A stretch of DNA of 64,000 nt. Origin: Roseburia_C sp031555935. GTDB taxonomy: Bacteria; Bacillota; Clostridia; Lachnospirales; Lachnospiraceae. The notes below the pieces were generated by a model, which saw nothing but the letters and a program-made list of their open reading frames with translations, made no database searches and had not been told where the DNA came from. The position numbers were made by a program, and so were the translations under genes. Of this stretch, positions 24,581 to 33,640 are shown piece after piece (positions within the stretch are counted from its first letter, which is position 1; the number at the start of each line of letters is the position of its first letter). The DNA lies in contig JAVBTX010000006.1 in the NCBI GenBank assembly GCA_031555935.1, positions 62,001-126,000 of the forward strand, written 5' to 3'.

Positions 24581-25467
24581 TGAAACATTTTTTCATTATA
24601 ACAAATGCATTAAAGGATCAACAACTGAATTTGACTCGGAAAATAATTTCATATATTCATAGTAAGGGTGGAACAGCGTCCTATGCGGTGAGTGTCAGTG
24701 CGGAAGGAAATCAGATTATCCAGGAAGCGGATGTTCCAAAAGAGACGGAATGCATCTTTGTCATTGGTGGTGATGGTACCTTGATTCGGGCCGCCAGAGA
24801 TACCGTAACCTTGAATATTCCCCTGATTGGTGTTAATCTCGGCAATTTGGGCTATCTGTGCGAATTAGAAGAAGAGACAATCTATGCGGCGATTACGGAA
24901 TTGTTAGAAGACCATTGCAGTATTGAAAAAAGGATGATGCTGACGGGCTATGCACTGAAAAAGTCCGAACAGATGATGTCTGTACAGACGAAGTTTGTTC
25001 AGACAAAAGCCCATGTGGCCTTAAATGATATTGTCATTCATCGCACGGGAGCACTTCAGATTGTTAATTTGGAGGTCTATGTCAATGGCGAATATCTCTA
25101 TTCCTTCAAAGCCGATGGAATTATTGTGGCAACGCCAACCGGCTCAACCGGATATAATATGTCAGCCTCGGGACCAATTGTTGACCCGCGAGCCAAGATG
25201 ATATTAATTACGCCGATTAATTCCCATACGCTCAATTCTCGGAGCATTGTCTTAAGCCCGGAGGATGAAGTTATGATTGAGATAGGTTCAAGGCGAAGTG
25301 AGAAGGATGAACAGGTTGAAGTAAGCTTTGATGGTGATAATAATGTGCAGCTAGAGGTCGGTGACCGGATTGTGATTCATCGGGCTGAGGCTTATACCAA
25401 TATCCTTAAAATCAGCAAAGTTAGTTTTTTGGAAATACTGCGAAAAAAAATGCAGACATATAAATAA
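24580..25467 (+). CDS. nadK: NAD kinase
   Basis: 295 residues from the ATG at 24580, which shares one base with the tlyA stop (TGATG); a GTG at 24577 directly before it is also possible. The GGDGTLIRAARD motif (about 63-74) holds the catalytic aspartate, NLGNLGYL follows, and TPTGSTGYNMSASGPI binds NAD. It phosphorylates NAD to NADP with ATP or polyphosphate. Confidence 0.94.
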   Translation: MKHFFIITNALKDQQLNLTRKIISYIHSKGGTASYAVSVSAEGNQIIQEADVPKETECIFVIGGDGTLIRAARDTVTLNIPLIGVNLGNLGYLCELEEETIYAAITELLEDHCSIEKRMMLTGYALKKSEQMMSVQTKFVQTKAHVALNDIVIHRTGALQIVNLEVYVNGEYLYSFKADGIIVATPTGSTGYNMSASGPIVDPRAKMILITPINSHTLNSRSIVLSPEDEVMIEIGSRRSEKDEQVEVSFDGDNNVQLEVGDRIVIHRAEAYTNILKISKVSFLEILRKKMQTYK

Positions 25468-25480
25468 TAGCTCTGGTAAG

Positions 25481-25522
25481 AAGGAAAGTCCCCCTTCACT
25501 TACGTTTGGGGGACATGTGGAG
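25481..25522 (+). promoter_or_regulatory. Leader hairpin element, copy 2 (upstream of argR)
   Basis: AAGGAAAGTCCCCC (25481-25494) followed by a 13-base loop and GGGGGAC (25508-25514), a 7-base stem GTCCCCC/GGGGGAC, directly before the GGAGG that serves argR. The first 14 bases are identical to the element before the SH3 gene at 10971. There is no T run, so it is not a terminator. Confidence 0.5.
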
Positions 25523-25527
25523 GACAT

Positions 25528-25980
25528 ATGAAGACAAGCAGACATGCAAAAATATTAGAGTTAATTCAAAAAAATGAAATTGGTACTCAGGAAGAATTGT
25601 CAGATCGATTAGAGGCTGAAGGATATCAGGTGACTCAGGCAACTGTTTCTAGGGATATCCGTGAGTTAAAGCTGACCAAAGTTGCTTTGCAGGGTGGAAA
25701 ACAAAAGTATGCCGTATTGGTCGAGACAAATCAGGATATGAGCCGTAAATACGTACGTATTTTTCGAGATGGATTTGTCTCAATGGATATGGCTCAAAAT
25801 ATACTTGTTATAAAAACTGTATCAGGTATGGCGATGGCAGTAGCGGCCGCCTTAGATGCAATGGATTGTCATGAAATTGTTGGCAGCATTGCTGGCGATG
25901 ACACGATTATGTGTGCCGTTCGCACCGTGGATGATACAATAATACTAATGGGAAGACTTCGGAAAATTGTGGAAGGATAG
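25528..25980 (+). CDS. argR: Arginine repressor ArgR
   Basis: 150 residues. The N-terminal winged helix (SRHAKILELIQKNEIGTQEELSDRLEAEG…ATVSRDIRELKLTKV) is followed by the oligomerisation and arginine-binding domain with GSIAGDDTIM, the known arginine-contacting loop. It is hexameric and represses arginine synthesis or activates its breakdown. No arginine gene is nearby; its position before recN is the conserved clostridial and bacillar order. GGAGG lies 6 bases before the ATG. Confidence 0.95.
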   Translation: MKTSRHAKILELIQKNEIGTQEELSDRLEAEGYQVTQATVSRDIRELKLTKVALQGGKQKYAVLVETNQDMSRKYVRIFRDGFVSMDMAQNILVIKTVSGMAMAVAAALDAMDCHEIVGSIAGDDTIMCAVRTVDDTIILMGRLRKIVEG

Positions 25981-26008
25981 AACCAGACGTTGGAAGGATG
26001 GGGATAAT

Positions 26009-27688
26009 ATGTTACGAAATTTACATGTGAAAAATTTGGCTTTAATTGAAGAAGCGGAGGTGGATTTTTCGTCAGGACTAAATATCTTAACCGGCGAGAC
26101 GGGAGCTGGTAAATCAATTATTATCGGTTCGATTAATTTAGCACTGGGGGAAAAGATACCCCGGGAAATACTGCGTGAGAATGATAATCCGGCTTTAGTA
26201 GAGCTCATTTTTGACGTGACAGACGAACAAATCAACAAACAGTTATTAGCAATGGATATTGTTCCCGAAAACAATGAGGTTATTTTAAGTCGCCGCATTG
26301 TTAATGGTCGTGGTGTCGCCAAAATCAATGGTGAGAGTGTGCCAGCTTCAAAAATGAAAGAAGCGGCGTCATTGTTAATTGATATTCATGGTCAGCATGA
26401 GCATCAATCGCTTTTAAAAAAGAAGAAGCATTTAGAAATCTTGGACGAGTATGCCAAGGAAGAAGTGGTTGCCCCAAAAGAACAGTTAAAAGCCGCTTAT
26501 GCTTCTTATACGACGCTTCGGCAGGAATTACAGGATAGTTCACTCGATGAAGCGGCAAGGATGCGTGAATTGTCGTTATTGGAATATGAAGTAAATGAAA
26601 TTGTCAGTGGCAACTTACAAGTAGGCGAAGATGAGCGGTTAGAAGCTGACTATAAATGGATGAGCAACAGCCGCAAGATTATGGAAGCGTTACAACTCGC
26701 TTATGAGTGCACGGCATCGATGCAGGAAGGTGCCAGCGATAAAATCGGACGTTCCTTGCGGGAAGTAAATAGTGTCGAGCGGTATGATGAACGTTTACAT
26801 ACGTTGGCTGGTGAGCTGGGCGAGATTGATAATCTGTTAAATGATTTTAATCGGGAACTGGCTGACTATATGGCAGATGCTGAATTTGATGAAGAAAGCT
26901 TTCATGAAACCGAGCAGCGATTAGATGAAATTAATCATTTAAAAGCAAAATATGGCAGTTCGATTGAAAAAATTCTGGAAGAGTGTCAGCAAAAGCAGGC
27001 TCAGATTGATAAATTAAAGGATTTTGATAGCTATCGCCGGAACTTAGAACGGCAATTAGAAGCGCAAAAGAAGATTGTGCAGGAATTATGTGTTCAGATT
27101 TCAGCGCTTCGGAAACGCTATGCGAAGAAGCTTACCGAACAGGTACAGATGGCTTTGATTGATTTGAATTTTTTGGATGTCAAGTTTACGATGGAATTTG
27201 CGACGTTGGCAGAGGAAACGGCAAACGGCAGTGATGATGCCGAATTTCTCATTTCGACCAATCCAGGTGAACCTTTAAAACCGCTGGGAAAGGTGGCTTC
27301 TGGTGGTGAATTATCCCGAATCATGTTAGCCTTAAAGACGGTCTTGGCCGAAAATGATGCGATTGCAACGTTGATATTTGATGAAATAGATGCTGGTATT
27401 AGCGGTCGAACGGCACAGGCAGTATCAGAGAAGATGAATGTTATCGGCAAAAATCATCAGATTATCTGTATCACGCATTTGCCGCAGATTGCTGCAATGG
27501 CAGATACACATTTTTTAATCGAAAAAGAAGTGGTAAATCAAAATACAGTTTCTTCCATTCGCCCATTACACGAAGCAGAAAGTACACAGGAGTTGGCAAG
27601 AATGCTCGGTGGTGTGAAAATTACCGAAACGGTACTAGAAAATGCCCGCGAAATGAAAATTTTGGCACAAACTGCTAAAAAATCTTAG
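26009..27688 (+). CDS. recN: DNA repair protein RecN
   Basis: 559 residues from the ATG at 26009, placed behind AAGGATGGGG; an in-frame upstream start at 25967 lies inside argR and is unlikely. The SMC-like ATPase head is split: Walker A GETGAGKSII near residue 31, long coiled-coil arms (about 150-370), then the signature KVASGGELSRIMLALK and Walker B LIFDEIDAGISG. It tethers DNA ends in double-strand break repair. A strong terminator follows. Confidence 0.95.
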   Translation: MLRNLHVKNLALIEEAEVDFSSGLNILTGETGAGKSIIIGSINLALGEKIPREILRENDNPALVELIFDVTDEQINKQLLAMDIVPENNEVILSRRIVNGRGVAKINGESVPASKMKEAASLLIDIHGQHEHQSLLKKKKHLEILDEYAKEEVVAPKEQLKAAYASYTTLRQELQDSSLDEAARMRELSLLEYEVNEIVSGNLQVGEDERLEADYKWMSNSRKIMEALQLAYECTASMQEGASDKIGRSLREVNSVERYDERLHTLAGELGEIDNLLNDFNRELADYMADAEFDEESFHETEQRLDEINHLKAKYGSSIEKILEECQQKQAQIDKLKDFDSYRRNLERQLEAQKKIVQELCVQISALRKRYAKKLTEQVQMALIDLNFLDVKFTMEFATLAEETANGSDDAEFLISTNPGEPLKPLGKVASGGELSRIMLALKTVLAENDAIATLIFDEIDAGISGRTAQAVSEKMNVIGKNHQIICITHLPQIAAMADTHFLIEKEVVNQNTVSSIRPLHEAESTQELARMLGGVKITETVLENAREMKILAQTAKKS

Positions 27689-27721
27689 TTTGAAAATCCC
27701 AGAATGTCACATACTAAAAAA

Positions 27722-27760
27722 GGATACAAACGTATTACGACGTTGTTGTATTCTTTTTTT
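27722..27760 (+). terminator. Terminator after recN
   Basis: GGATACAAACGT (27722-27733) pairs with ACGT…TTGTATTC (27740-27753) with a two-base bulge, followed by TTTTTTT. It ends the housekeeping run before the sporulation gene spoIVB. Confidence 0.85.
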
Positions 27761-27789
27761 ATTATGTTTGAACAGAGAGGAATGTGCCA

Positions 27790-29043
27790 ATGATATATCA
27801 AAAATTACAGAAAAAAGCGGCGGCCCTTACATGCGTGGGCTTTGTCGGCGTATTATTGTTTGCCTATGCGTCATTAATCTATGCGATACCAGATCGCATT
27901 TATATTCATGATGAAGAAAATAATATCAATTTATCGCTGCCAGTGGTATTTGACGAAAAAGAAAATGATGCGGTAAAAGAAACTGTTGGCAAGATGGAGT
28001 CTTATCAAAATGGAGATGCCACAGCAGTTCAAGTGACAAATTCGGAGATTACTTATTCATGTAAATTATTTGGCATTATCCCGGTAAAAGAAGTGACTGC
28101 TCAGGTAGTGGATGAAAAATATCTCTATACCGGCGGAATTCCGGTGGGCATTTATGTAGAAACAGATGGTATTTTAGTGATTGGAACCGGGAATGTCACG
28201 AATGAGCGCGGTGATATGGTAGTACCGGCAGAAAATCTTGTCAAAAGCGGTGACTATATTCAGGAAGTTAATGGGGAAGTGGTTGAGAGTAAAGAAGCTT
28301 TAATAGAAGCAATTAGCCAATGTGAGGGAAAAAAGGTCATTTTAAAAATATTGCGTGAAGGTGAATTGATTGAGGTTGCAGTAAATCCAGCGCAAAGCAC
28401 GGATGGCAGTTATAAAATCGGTTTGTGGATTAGAGATGATTTGGCGGGAATCGGAACCTTAACCTATATTACAGAAGACAATAAGTATGGTGCATTAGGA
28501 CATGCGGTAAGTGATGCTGACACTGGAACAGTGTTGAATTTAAAAAGCGGAATGCTCTACCAAAGTAATATTGTTGGGATTATTAAGGGCGCCAGCGGTA
28601 CCCCAGGTGAACTAAGCGGAGTAATTAGTTATGATAGAGAGAATTGGTTAGGTGAAATTGTAAAAAATACACAGGCTGGTATCTATGGCAATATCGAAAG
28701 ACTTCCTGAGGAGTTAAAGAATCAAGAATCACTGTTAGTTGGCTATAAGCAGGAAATACAATTAGGAAATGCGCAGATAATCTGTGCCGTAGATGGTGAA
28801 ATAGAAACATATCAGATTATGATAACAGAAATAGATTTTCATGTGGATGAGCAGTACAAAGAGATTATGTTTGAAGTTACCGATGAGAATTTATTGCAAA
28901 AAACCGGTGGAATTGTTCAAGGTATGTCTGGTTCACCGATTATCCAAAATGAAAAAATTATTGGGGCAGTAACTCACGTATTTATACAAAATGCGCAGAA
29001 AGGTTACGGCATTTTTATCGAAGATATGTTAAAAAACAATTAA
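27790..29043 (+). CDS. spoIVB: SpoIVB serine peptidase (sporulation signalling)
   Basis: 417 residues. The ATG at 27790 lies 8 bases behind AGAGAGGA; an upstream GTG at 27784 is too close to it. One membrane segment (about 14-34) is followed by a PDZ domain (about 115-200, ending in VILKILREGELIEVAVNP) and the S55 peptidase domain with GALGHAVSD (catalytic His) and GIVQGMSGSPIIQ (catalytic Ser), then AVTHVF. In sporulation it is secreted from the forespore and cleaves SpoIVFA to trigger pro-sigma-K processing. It is immediately upstream of spo0A as in Bacillus and Clostridia. Confidence 0.95.
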   Translation: MIYQKLQKKAAALTCVGFVGVLLFAYASLIYAIPDRIYIHDEENNINLSLPVVFDEKENDAVKETVGKMESYQNGDATAVQVTNSEITYSCKLFGIIPVKEVTAQVVDEKYLYTGGIPVGIYVETDGILVIGTGNVTNERGDMVVPAENLVKSGDYIQEVNGEVVESKEALIEAISQCEGKKVILKILREGELIEVAVNPAQSTDGSYKIGLWIRDDLAGIGTLTYITEDNKYGALGHAVSDADTGTVLNLKSGMLYQSNIVGIIKGASGTPGELSGVISYDRENWLGEIVKNTQAGIYGNIERLPEELKNQESLLVGYKQEIQLGNAQIICAVDGEIETYQIMITEIDFHVDEQYKEIMFEVTDENLLQKTGGIVQGMSGSPIIQNEKIIGAVTHVFIQNAQKGYGIFIEDMLKNN

Positions 29044-29066
29044 AATGTTAATAATCGCAACGTTAG

Positions 29067-29096
29067 CGACAAAATTCGACAAATTACCACCCGACA
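29067..29096 (-). promoter_or_regulatory. Cluster of Spo0A-box-like sites upstream of spo0A
   Basis: Three CGACA cores (29067-29071, 29077-29081, 29092-29096), TGTCG on the - strand. The middle one is a perfect 0A box (TTCGACA, complement TGTCGAA). The first two are exactly 10 bases apart, one helical turn, as in tandem 0A boxes. They lie about 50-80 bases upstream of the -10 box, which suggests autoregulation. Confidence 0.6.
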
Positions 29097-29141
29097 GTCC
29101 AAGTATGATACAAATTGCGTTGTAAAAAGATTGGAAATATG

Positions 29142-29150
29142 TGCTATAAT
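29142..29150 (+). promoter_or_regulatory. Extended -10 promoter element of spo0A
   Basis: TGCTATAAT at 29142-29150. The best -35 (TTGTAA, 29120-29125) leaves a 19-base spacer, so the element may rely on the extended -10 or on an activator. Confidence 0.55.
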
Positions 29151-29208
29151 ACGAATGTAGGGAATTTGAGTTCGTGTTATGAGTATGAAAAACAGCAGGA
29201 GGGTGGAC

Positions 29209-30009
29209 ATGGACAAATTAAATGTGGTAATTGCCGATGACAACGAAAGAATGGTAAGACTTTTAGAGGAAATAGTTCGCAGTGATAATGAAATCGAACT
29301 AACAGGAACAGCAAGAGATGGCGAAGAAGTATACGAATTGATAAAGAATAAAGAACCGGATATTGTTTTGCTGGACATTGTAATGCCAAAATTAGATGGA
29401 CTTGGTGTAATGAGTAGAATCAATCAAGATAAGTCAATCAAAAAGCATCCGGAATTTATTGTCATCAGTGCGATTGGACAAGAAGGAATCACAGAGGAAG
29501 CATTTGACTTAGGAGCCTTATATTACATTATGAAGCCATTCGATAATGAAATGGTGCTAAGTCGGATTAAGCATGTGAAAAATCGGAGAGAGCAAAAGAG
29601 CTTTGACATTCGCAAGGTGAATGCATATGAGAGAAGCCCTGAGACTTCGGAACATAATCTGGAAGCGGATGTGACCAATATTATTCATGAGATTGGTGTG
29701 CCAGCACATATCAAAGGATATCAATATTTGCGAGATGCAATTATCTTGTCAGTCAATGATATTGAAGTGTTGAACTCAATTACAAAAGTGTTATATCCAA
29801 CTATTGGGAAGAAGTATCAGACTACTCCGAGTCGAGTAGAACGTGCCATTCGTCATGCGATTGAAGTTGCATGGAGCAGAGGAAAAATGGATACAATTGA
29901 TGAATTATTTGGCTATACCATTAATAATGGAAAAGGAAAACCGACAAATTCAGAGTTTATCGCATTAATTGCAGACAAAATACGCCTAGAATACAAAATT
30001 ATGCAATAG
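29209..30009 (+). CDS. spo0A: Master sporulation regulator Spo0A
   Basis: 266 residues from the ATG at 29209, behind a perfect AGGAGGGTGG; in-frame starts at 29179 and 29185 lack such a site. The receiver domain (1-120) has DDN, the phosphorylated aspartate D56 (LLDIVMP) and K in MKPF. The C-terminal Spo0A DNA-binding domain is unmistakable (IHEIGVPAHIKGYQYLRDAI, TTPSRVERAIRHAIEVAWSRG). It commits the cell to sporulation and proves the organism is a spore former or derives from one. 0A-box-like sites lie upstream. Confidence 0.97.
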   Translation: MDKLNVVIADDNERMVRLLEEIVRSDNEIELTGTARDGEEVYELIKNKEPDIVLLDIVMPKLDGLGVMSRINQDKSIKKHPEFIVISAIGQEGITEEAFDLGALYYIMKPFDNEMVLSRIKHVKNRREQKSFDIRKVNAYERSPETSEHNLEADVTNIIHEIGVPAHIKGYQYLRDAIILSVNDIEVLNSITKVLYPTIGKKYQTTPSRVERAIRHAIEVAWSRGKMDTIDELFGYTINNGKGKPTNSEFIALIADKIRLEYKIMQ

Positions 30010-30088
30010 CTTATCTTCCATTCAAAATCAAAGTAGTGTATAATGAAGTAGAAAACATTAATGGCGATTTATTGTGGGGGGAACTACA

Positions 30089-31549
30089 ATGGAGAAAATA
30101 TTATTCGTTGCACCGGAGGCGGTACCATTTGTTAAAACTGGAGGTCTGGCAGATGTTGTCGGAGCATTGCCAGGAGCATTAGACAAGAATAAATACGATG
30201 TACGGGTGTTTTTACCAAAGTATGAATGTATTCCCGAGGAATTACGAAATCAGATGAAGCATATATCGCATTGTTATGTGAATCTTGCATGGCGTAAACA
30301 GTATGCTGGAATTCAGGTTTTGAAATATGAGGGAATACAGTATTATTTTATTGATAATGAATATTATTTTGCTGGTGAGGTGCCATATAATAATATTCAC
30401 GAGGACGTTGAGAAGTATGCTTATTTTTGTAAGGCAGTTTTAGATGCCTTACCGATTCTGGACTTTAAACCGGATGTGATTCATTGCCATCAATGGCCGG
30501 CCGCACTGTTGCCAGTTTATTTAAAAACGATGTATCAGGAATCGTCCTTTTATCAGGACATCAAGACCGTGCTGACAATACATAATATGGATTTTCAGGG
30601 TAGCTGGAAATTAAGAGCGGTTATGGATATTACCGGTCTGCCGCCAGAACTGTTTACCACCAAGGGGTTAGAGGCATATGGTGATGCCAATTACCTCAAA
30701 GGGGGCATTGTTTTTGCAGATAAGATAACGACGGTGAGTGAGACATATGCATATGAAATCACAACTCCAAGTGGTGGCATGGGCTTAGAAGGTTTGATCA
30801 ATGAAAATCGACATAAGCTGTGCGGAATATTAAATGGCATTGACTATGATAAATACAATCCGAGGACGGATGAAAAGATACATTATTTATTTGACGAAAA
30901 TAATTTCAAAGCGTCGAAAAAGAAAAATAAACTAGCCCTTCAAAAGGAACTTGGTTTAGAGCAGAGTAATGAGGTAATGCTCATCGGAATGGTTTCCCGT
31001 CTGACGGAGCAAAAGGGTATGGCTTTATTGGAATATATGCTGGATGAACTGCTTTCCGATGGCCGGATGCAACTAGTTATTCTGGGAAATGGTGAACTTC
31101 GCTATGAGGAGACACTATACTATTTTTCCGATAAGTATCCAGAACGAATGAAAGTAATCATGGGTCATAATGATAAAATGGCTCATCAGATTTATGCCAG
31201 CAGTGATGTCTTCTTAATGCCATCACAATATGAACCTTGCGGCCTTAGCCAGCTAATCTGTTATCGTTATGGAACGCTCCCAATTGTCCGGGAAATTGGC
31301 GGTTTAAAAGACACAGTGACGGCTTACAACGGATATGAGAATGTTGGTACCGGTTTTGGCTTTAAGAACTTTAATGCACACGAAATGCGCGATGCGATTC
31401 TCACTGCTTTAAATGTGTTCCGCAATTCCCCGGAAGTTTGGGTTAAGCTGATGAATAATGGTATGAAACAAGATTTTACCTGGCGACATTCAGCTCGGAA
31501 ATATGAAAAGCTCTATGATGAATTATGTGGTCGCGACTTCAGGAATTAA
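30089..31549 (+). CDS. glgA: Glycogen synthase (ADP-glucose type, GT5)
   Basis: 486 residues from the ATG at 30089, behind GGGGGGAAC; an upstream GTG at 30074 overlaps that site and is unlikely. The GT5 signature KTGGLADVVGALP (ADP-glucose lysine) is near residue 15, and GMVSRLTEQKGM and the E-x7-E-like MPSQYEPCGLSQL motif mark the C-terminal Rossmann fold. It extends alpha-1,4-glucan. No other glg gene is in the window. Its last 27 bases overlap the end of the convergent DUF5688 gene. Confidence 0.93.
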   Translation: MEKILFVAPEAVPFVKTGGLADVVGALPGALDKNKYDVRVFLPKYECIPEELRNQMKHISHCYVNLAWRKQYAGIQVLKYEGIQYYFIDNEYYFAGEVPYNNIHEDVEKYAYFCKAVLDALPILDFKPDVIHCHQWPAALLPVYLKTMYQESSFYQDIKTVLTIHNMDFQGSWKLRAVMDITGLPPELFTTKGLEAYGDANYLKGGIVFADKITTVSETYAYEITTPSGGMGLEGLINENRHKLCGILNGIDYDKYNPRTDEKIHYLFDENNFKASKKKNKLALQKELGLEQSNEVMLIGMVSRLTEQKGMALLEYMLDELLSDGRMQLVILGNGELRYEETLYYFSDKYPERMKVIMGHNDKMAHQIYASSDVFLMPSQYEPCGLSQLICYRYGTLPIVREIGGLKDTVTAYNGYENVGTGFGFKNFNAHEMRDAILTALNVFRNSPEVWVKLMNNGMKQDFTWRHSARKYEKLYDELCGRDFRN

Positions 31550-32425
31550 GAGTCTTTTCATGGAACGAGAGTAGAGGTAGACATGATCAGAGAGAATCTC
31601 TTCGGTTGACACTTGAGATGTATTCACCTCGGTGACCATTTCATTTAATTCTGAAACGGTATAGAGCGGTTCCGCCGGCAGTAAGAGAACTTCATGAATA
31701 CTGCTGGGAATTATATAGAAATCAGAATTTAGTTTTGTTGCAGCATCATCTAGTAGTTGCGGATAGAGCAGACAACTGGCACCATTGAGTCGTTTGGAAT
31801 TGGTGAGGATTCGCATCGGAGAATGTTCGGGAGGGAGCGCAACGTCCTGTCGGACGTGATCCTCTAGGACGTGGTCCATATCGAGAAATTCAGCTTTCAG
31901 AAGCAGTGGGGTATTTTTCCTGGCTTGGACTTCTAGTGCTTCGGCAGTGACGTTCCAGAGCTGAAGATGATTGTTGTGAATCAGAATGGTTGCACTTCCA
32001 GCGATGGAGGTGGTTACCAGACAATAAAAGACAAGTGCTAAATCAAGATAACTGGCATGAGGAATTTCTTTTAGAAGTTCCTCATTTTGCTTTTTGTTAA
32101 TTAGCTTATACGCAATTCGGTTTCGGATATTTTCATAGTTGGTAAAAAAACTGACATCAATTTTTTCTTCTGGTCGGTTAATCAAATATGTTTGCAGAAT
32201 TTGTTTTTGGATGCTTTCTAATGTCTTACTGCCGGTCAATAATTCATCGTAATAATAGTTTAAATAAATGGTTGGTGAGATATTGCAATCTGCCTCTAAG
32301 ATAGTCAATCCGTCTAATAAAACATGATTATTTTTGGTGATTGGGTGAATGTTAATCTTATGCGCTGCATCTAAGTGCTGGTGCATATAGTCAACAACAG
32401 AAACTTTGAATTTTTCATATGTCAT
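31523..32425 (-). CDS. DUF5688 family protein
   Basis: 300 residues, soluble, no signal peptide. The motifs LDGLTILEADCNISPTIYLNYYYDELL and LTNSKRLNGASCLLYPQLL, then SDFYIIPSSIHEVLLLPA and VNTSQVSTEEILSDHVYLYSR, are those of DUF5688, a family abundant and often multicopy in Lachnospiraceae. No function is known to me. It has TAGGAGG upstream of its start. It converges with glgA and overlaps it by 27 bases, so transcripts of the two collide. Confidence 0.75.
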   Translation of the reverse strand: MTYEKFKVSVVDYMHQHLDAAHKINIHPITKNNHVLLDGLTILEADCNISPTIYLNYYYDELLTGSKTLESIQKQILQTYLINRPEEKIDVSFFTNYENIRNRIAYKLINKKQNEELLKEIPHASYLDLALVFYCLVTTSIAGSATILIHNNHLQLWNVTAEALEVQARKNTPLLLKAEFLDMDHVLEDHVRQDVALPPEHSPMRILTNSKRLNGASCLLYPQLLDDAATKLNSDFYIIPSSIHEVLLLPAEPLYTVSELNEMVTEVNTSQVSTEEILSDHVYLYSRSMKRLLIPEVATT

Positions 32426-32521
32426 AAATAAAAGATACCTCCTAAGAAATGATAGTAGTTGATAGTTAAGCTTGGGATATGTGTTGATAAATAAATGATA
32501 AAAAAGAATGTCCGATAGGAC

Positions 32522-32554
32522 AAAAAATCCACACAGAAGATTCTGCGTGGATTT
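32522..32554 (-). terminator. Terminator of the potABCD operon
   Basis: AAATCCACACAGAA (32525-32538) and TTCTGCGTGGATTT (32541-32554) form a 14-base stem with one mismatch (a G-U pair in the RNA), followed leftward by a T run on the - strand. Confidence 0.8.
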
Positions 32555-32586
32555 AATGTATCATGTTTTGATAAATAAAGCAACCA

Positions 32587-33636
32587 TTAATTTGATTTTA
32601 ATTGTTTCCAAAGTTTGTTGTACAAAGCAGTCGAGTCGGCATCTAGGCAGGAGTAGATTTCACAATTGTCCAGCACTTCTTTTGGCGGGAAGATGGTAGC
32701 ATTGTTTTGGGTTTCCTCATCTAATGCATTATAAACGGCGAGGTTCGGTGTTGCATAGTAGACGTATTCAAAGTTCATCATGGCAATATCTTCACGACAT
32801 AAAAAGTCTAAGAATTTTTCGGCGTTTTCCGTATGCTGACAAGTGGCTGGAATAAACCAGGAGTCAATCCACATGTTTGAACCTTCGGCTGGAACCGCAT
32901 AATCGAGTTTGTCGTTATAAGTTTCAGCAAGCGCTGCTTCCCCAGAATAAACCAAAGCCATTGCAGCATTGCCAGCAACCATTTCATCAGAGGATTCATC
33001 AACTAAGTAAGCATAGACCAATGGTTTCTGCTCAATTAAAAGCGTTAAGGCTTCATCAAGCTGAGTTTCATTGGTGGTATTTAAGGAGTAACCGAGTTTT
33101 TTAAGCGGCACCATAAAAGAGTCGCGAACGGAATTTTCCATAATAATCTGGCCGGAATATTTGCTATCCCATAGGACATCCCAAGTATTTACCTCTGCGG
33201 CATCAACGATGCTGCTGTTGTAGAGGATGCCAACTGTGCCAAAGAAGTATGGCATAGAGTATTTGTTGTCAGGATCAAAGGCCTTCGAAAAATCAAAATA
33301 GGATGTATCAAGATTAGCACTCCCTGGAATGTTATCAAAATTCATTTCCAGCACTTCGCCTTCTTCAATTAATTTCTGAACCATGTAGTCAGAGGTACAA
33401 GCTAAATCATAATCAATCGAGCCAGCTTTGTACTTGGTGTACATTTCTTCCGGGCTTTCATATTCTTCATATTCAACCGAAATGCCAGTCTCTTCTTGAA
33501 AAATCTCAAGCACCTCAGGGTCAATATATTTTCCATAATTTAAAACCACAAGAGAGTCCTCCGCATTCGTGGAACCACAGGCTGACAGGATGCAGGTGGA
33601 TAGAACAAGTAGTGGCATTATCAGTAATTTTTTCAT
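32587..33636 (-). CDS. potD: Spermidine/putrescine-binding lipoprotein
   Basis: 349 residues from the ATG preceded by AAAGGAGATAA (33636). A lipoprotein signal ends at LSAC (about residue 20, cysteine lipidated). The mature protein is the periplasmic-binding fold of PotD/PotF: LVVLNYGKYIDPEVLEIFQEETGISV at the front, YDLACTSDYMV, PYFFGTVGILYN, MVAGNAAMALVYSGEA and WIDSWFIPA (the Trp/Asp ligand-binding region). It captures polyamines outside the membrane for PotABC. Gene order A-B-C-D with overlaps or 4-base gaps shows one operon. Confidence 0.92.
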   Translation of the reverse strand: MKKLLIMPLLVLSTCILSACGSTNAEDSLVVLNYGKYIDPEVLEIFQEETGISVEYEEYESPEEMYTKYKAGSIDYDLACTSDYMVQKLIEEGEVLEMNFDNIPGSANLDTSYFDFSKAFDPDNKYSMPYFFGTVGILYNSSIVDAAEVNTWDVLWDSKYSGQIIMENSVRDSFMVPLKKLGYSLNTTNETQLDEALTLLIEQKPLVYAYLVDESSDEMVAGNAAMALVYSGEAALAETYNDKLDYAVPAEGSNMWIDSWFIPATCQHTENAEKFLDFLCREDIAMMNFEYVYYATPNLAVYNALDEETQNNATIFPPKEVLDNCEIYSCLDADSTALYNKLWKQLKSN

Positions 33637-33640
33637 ATTA

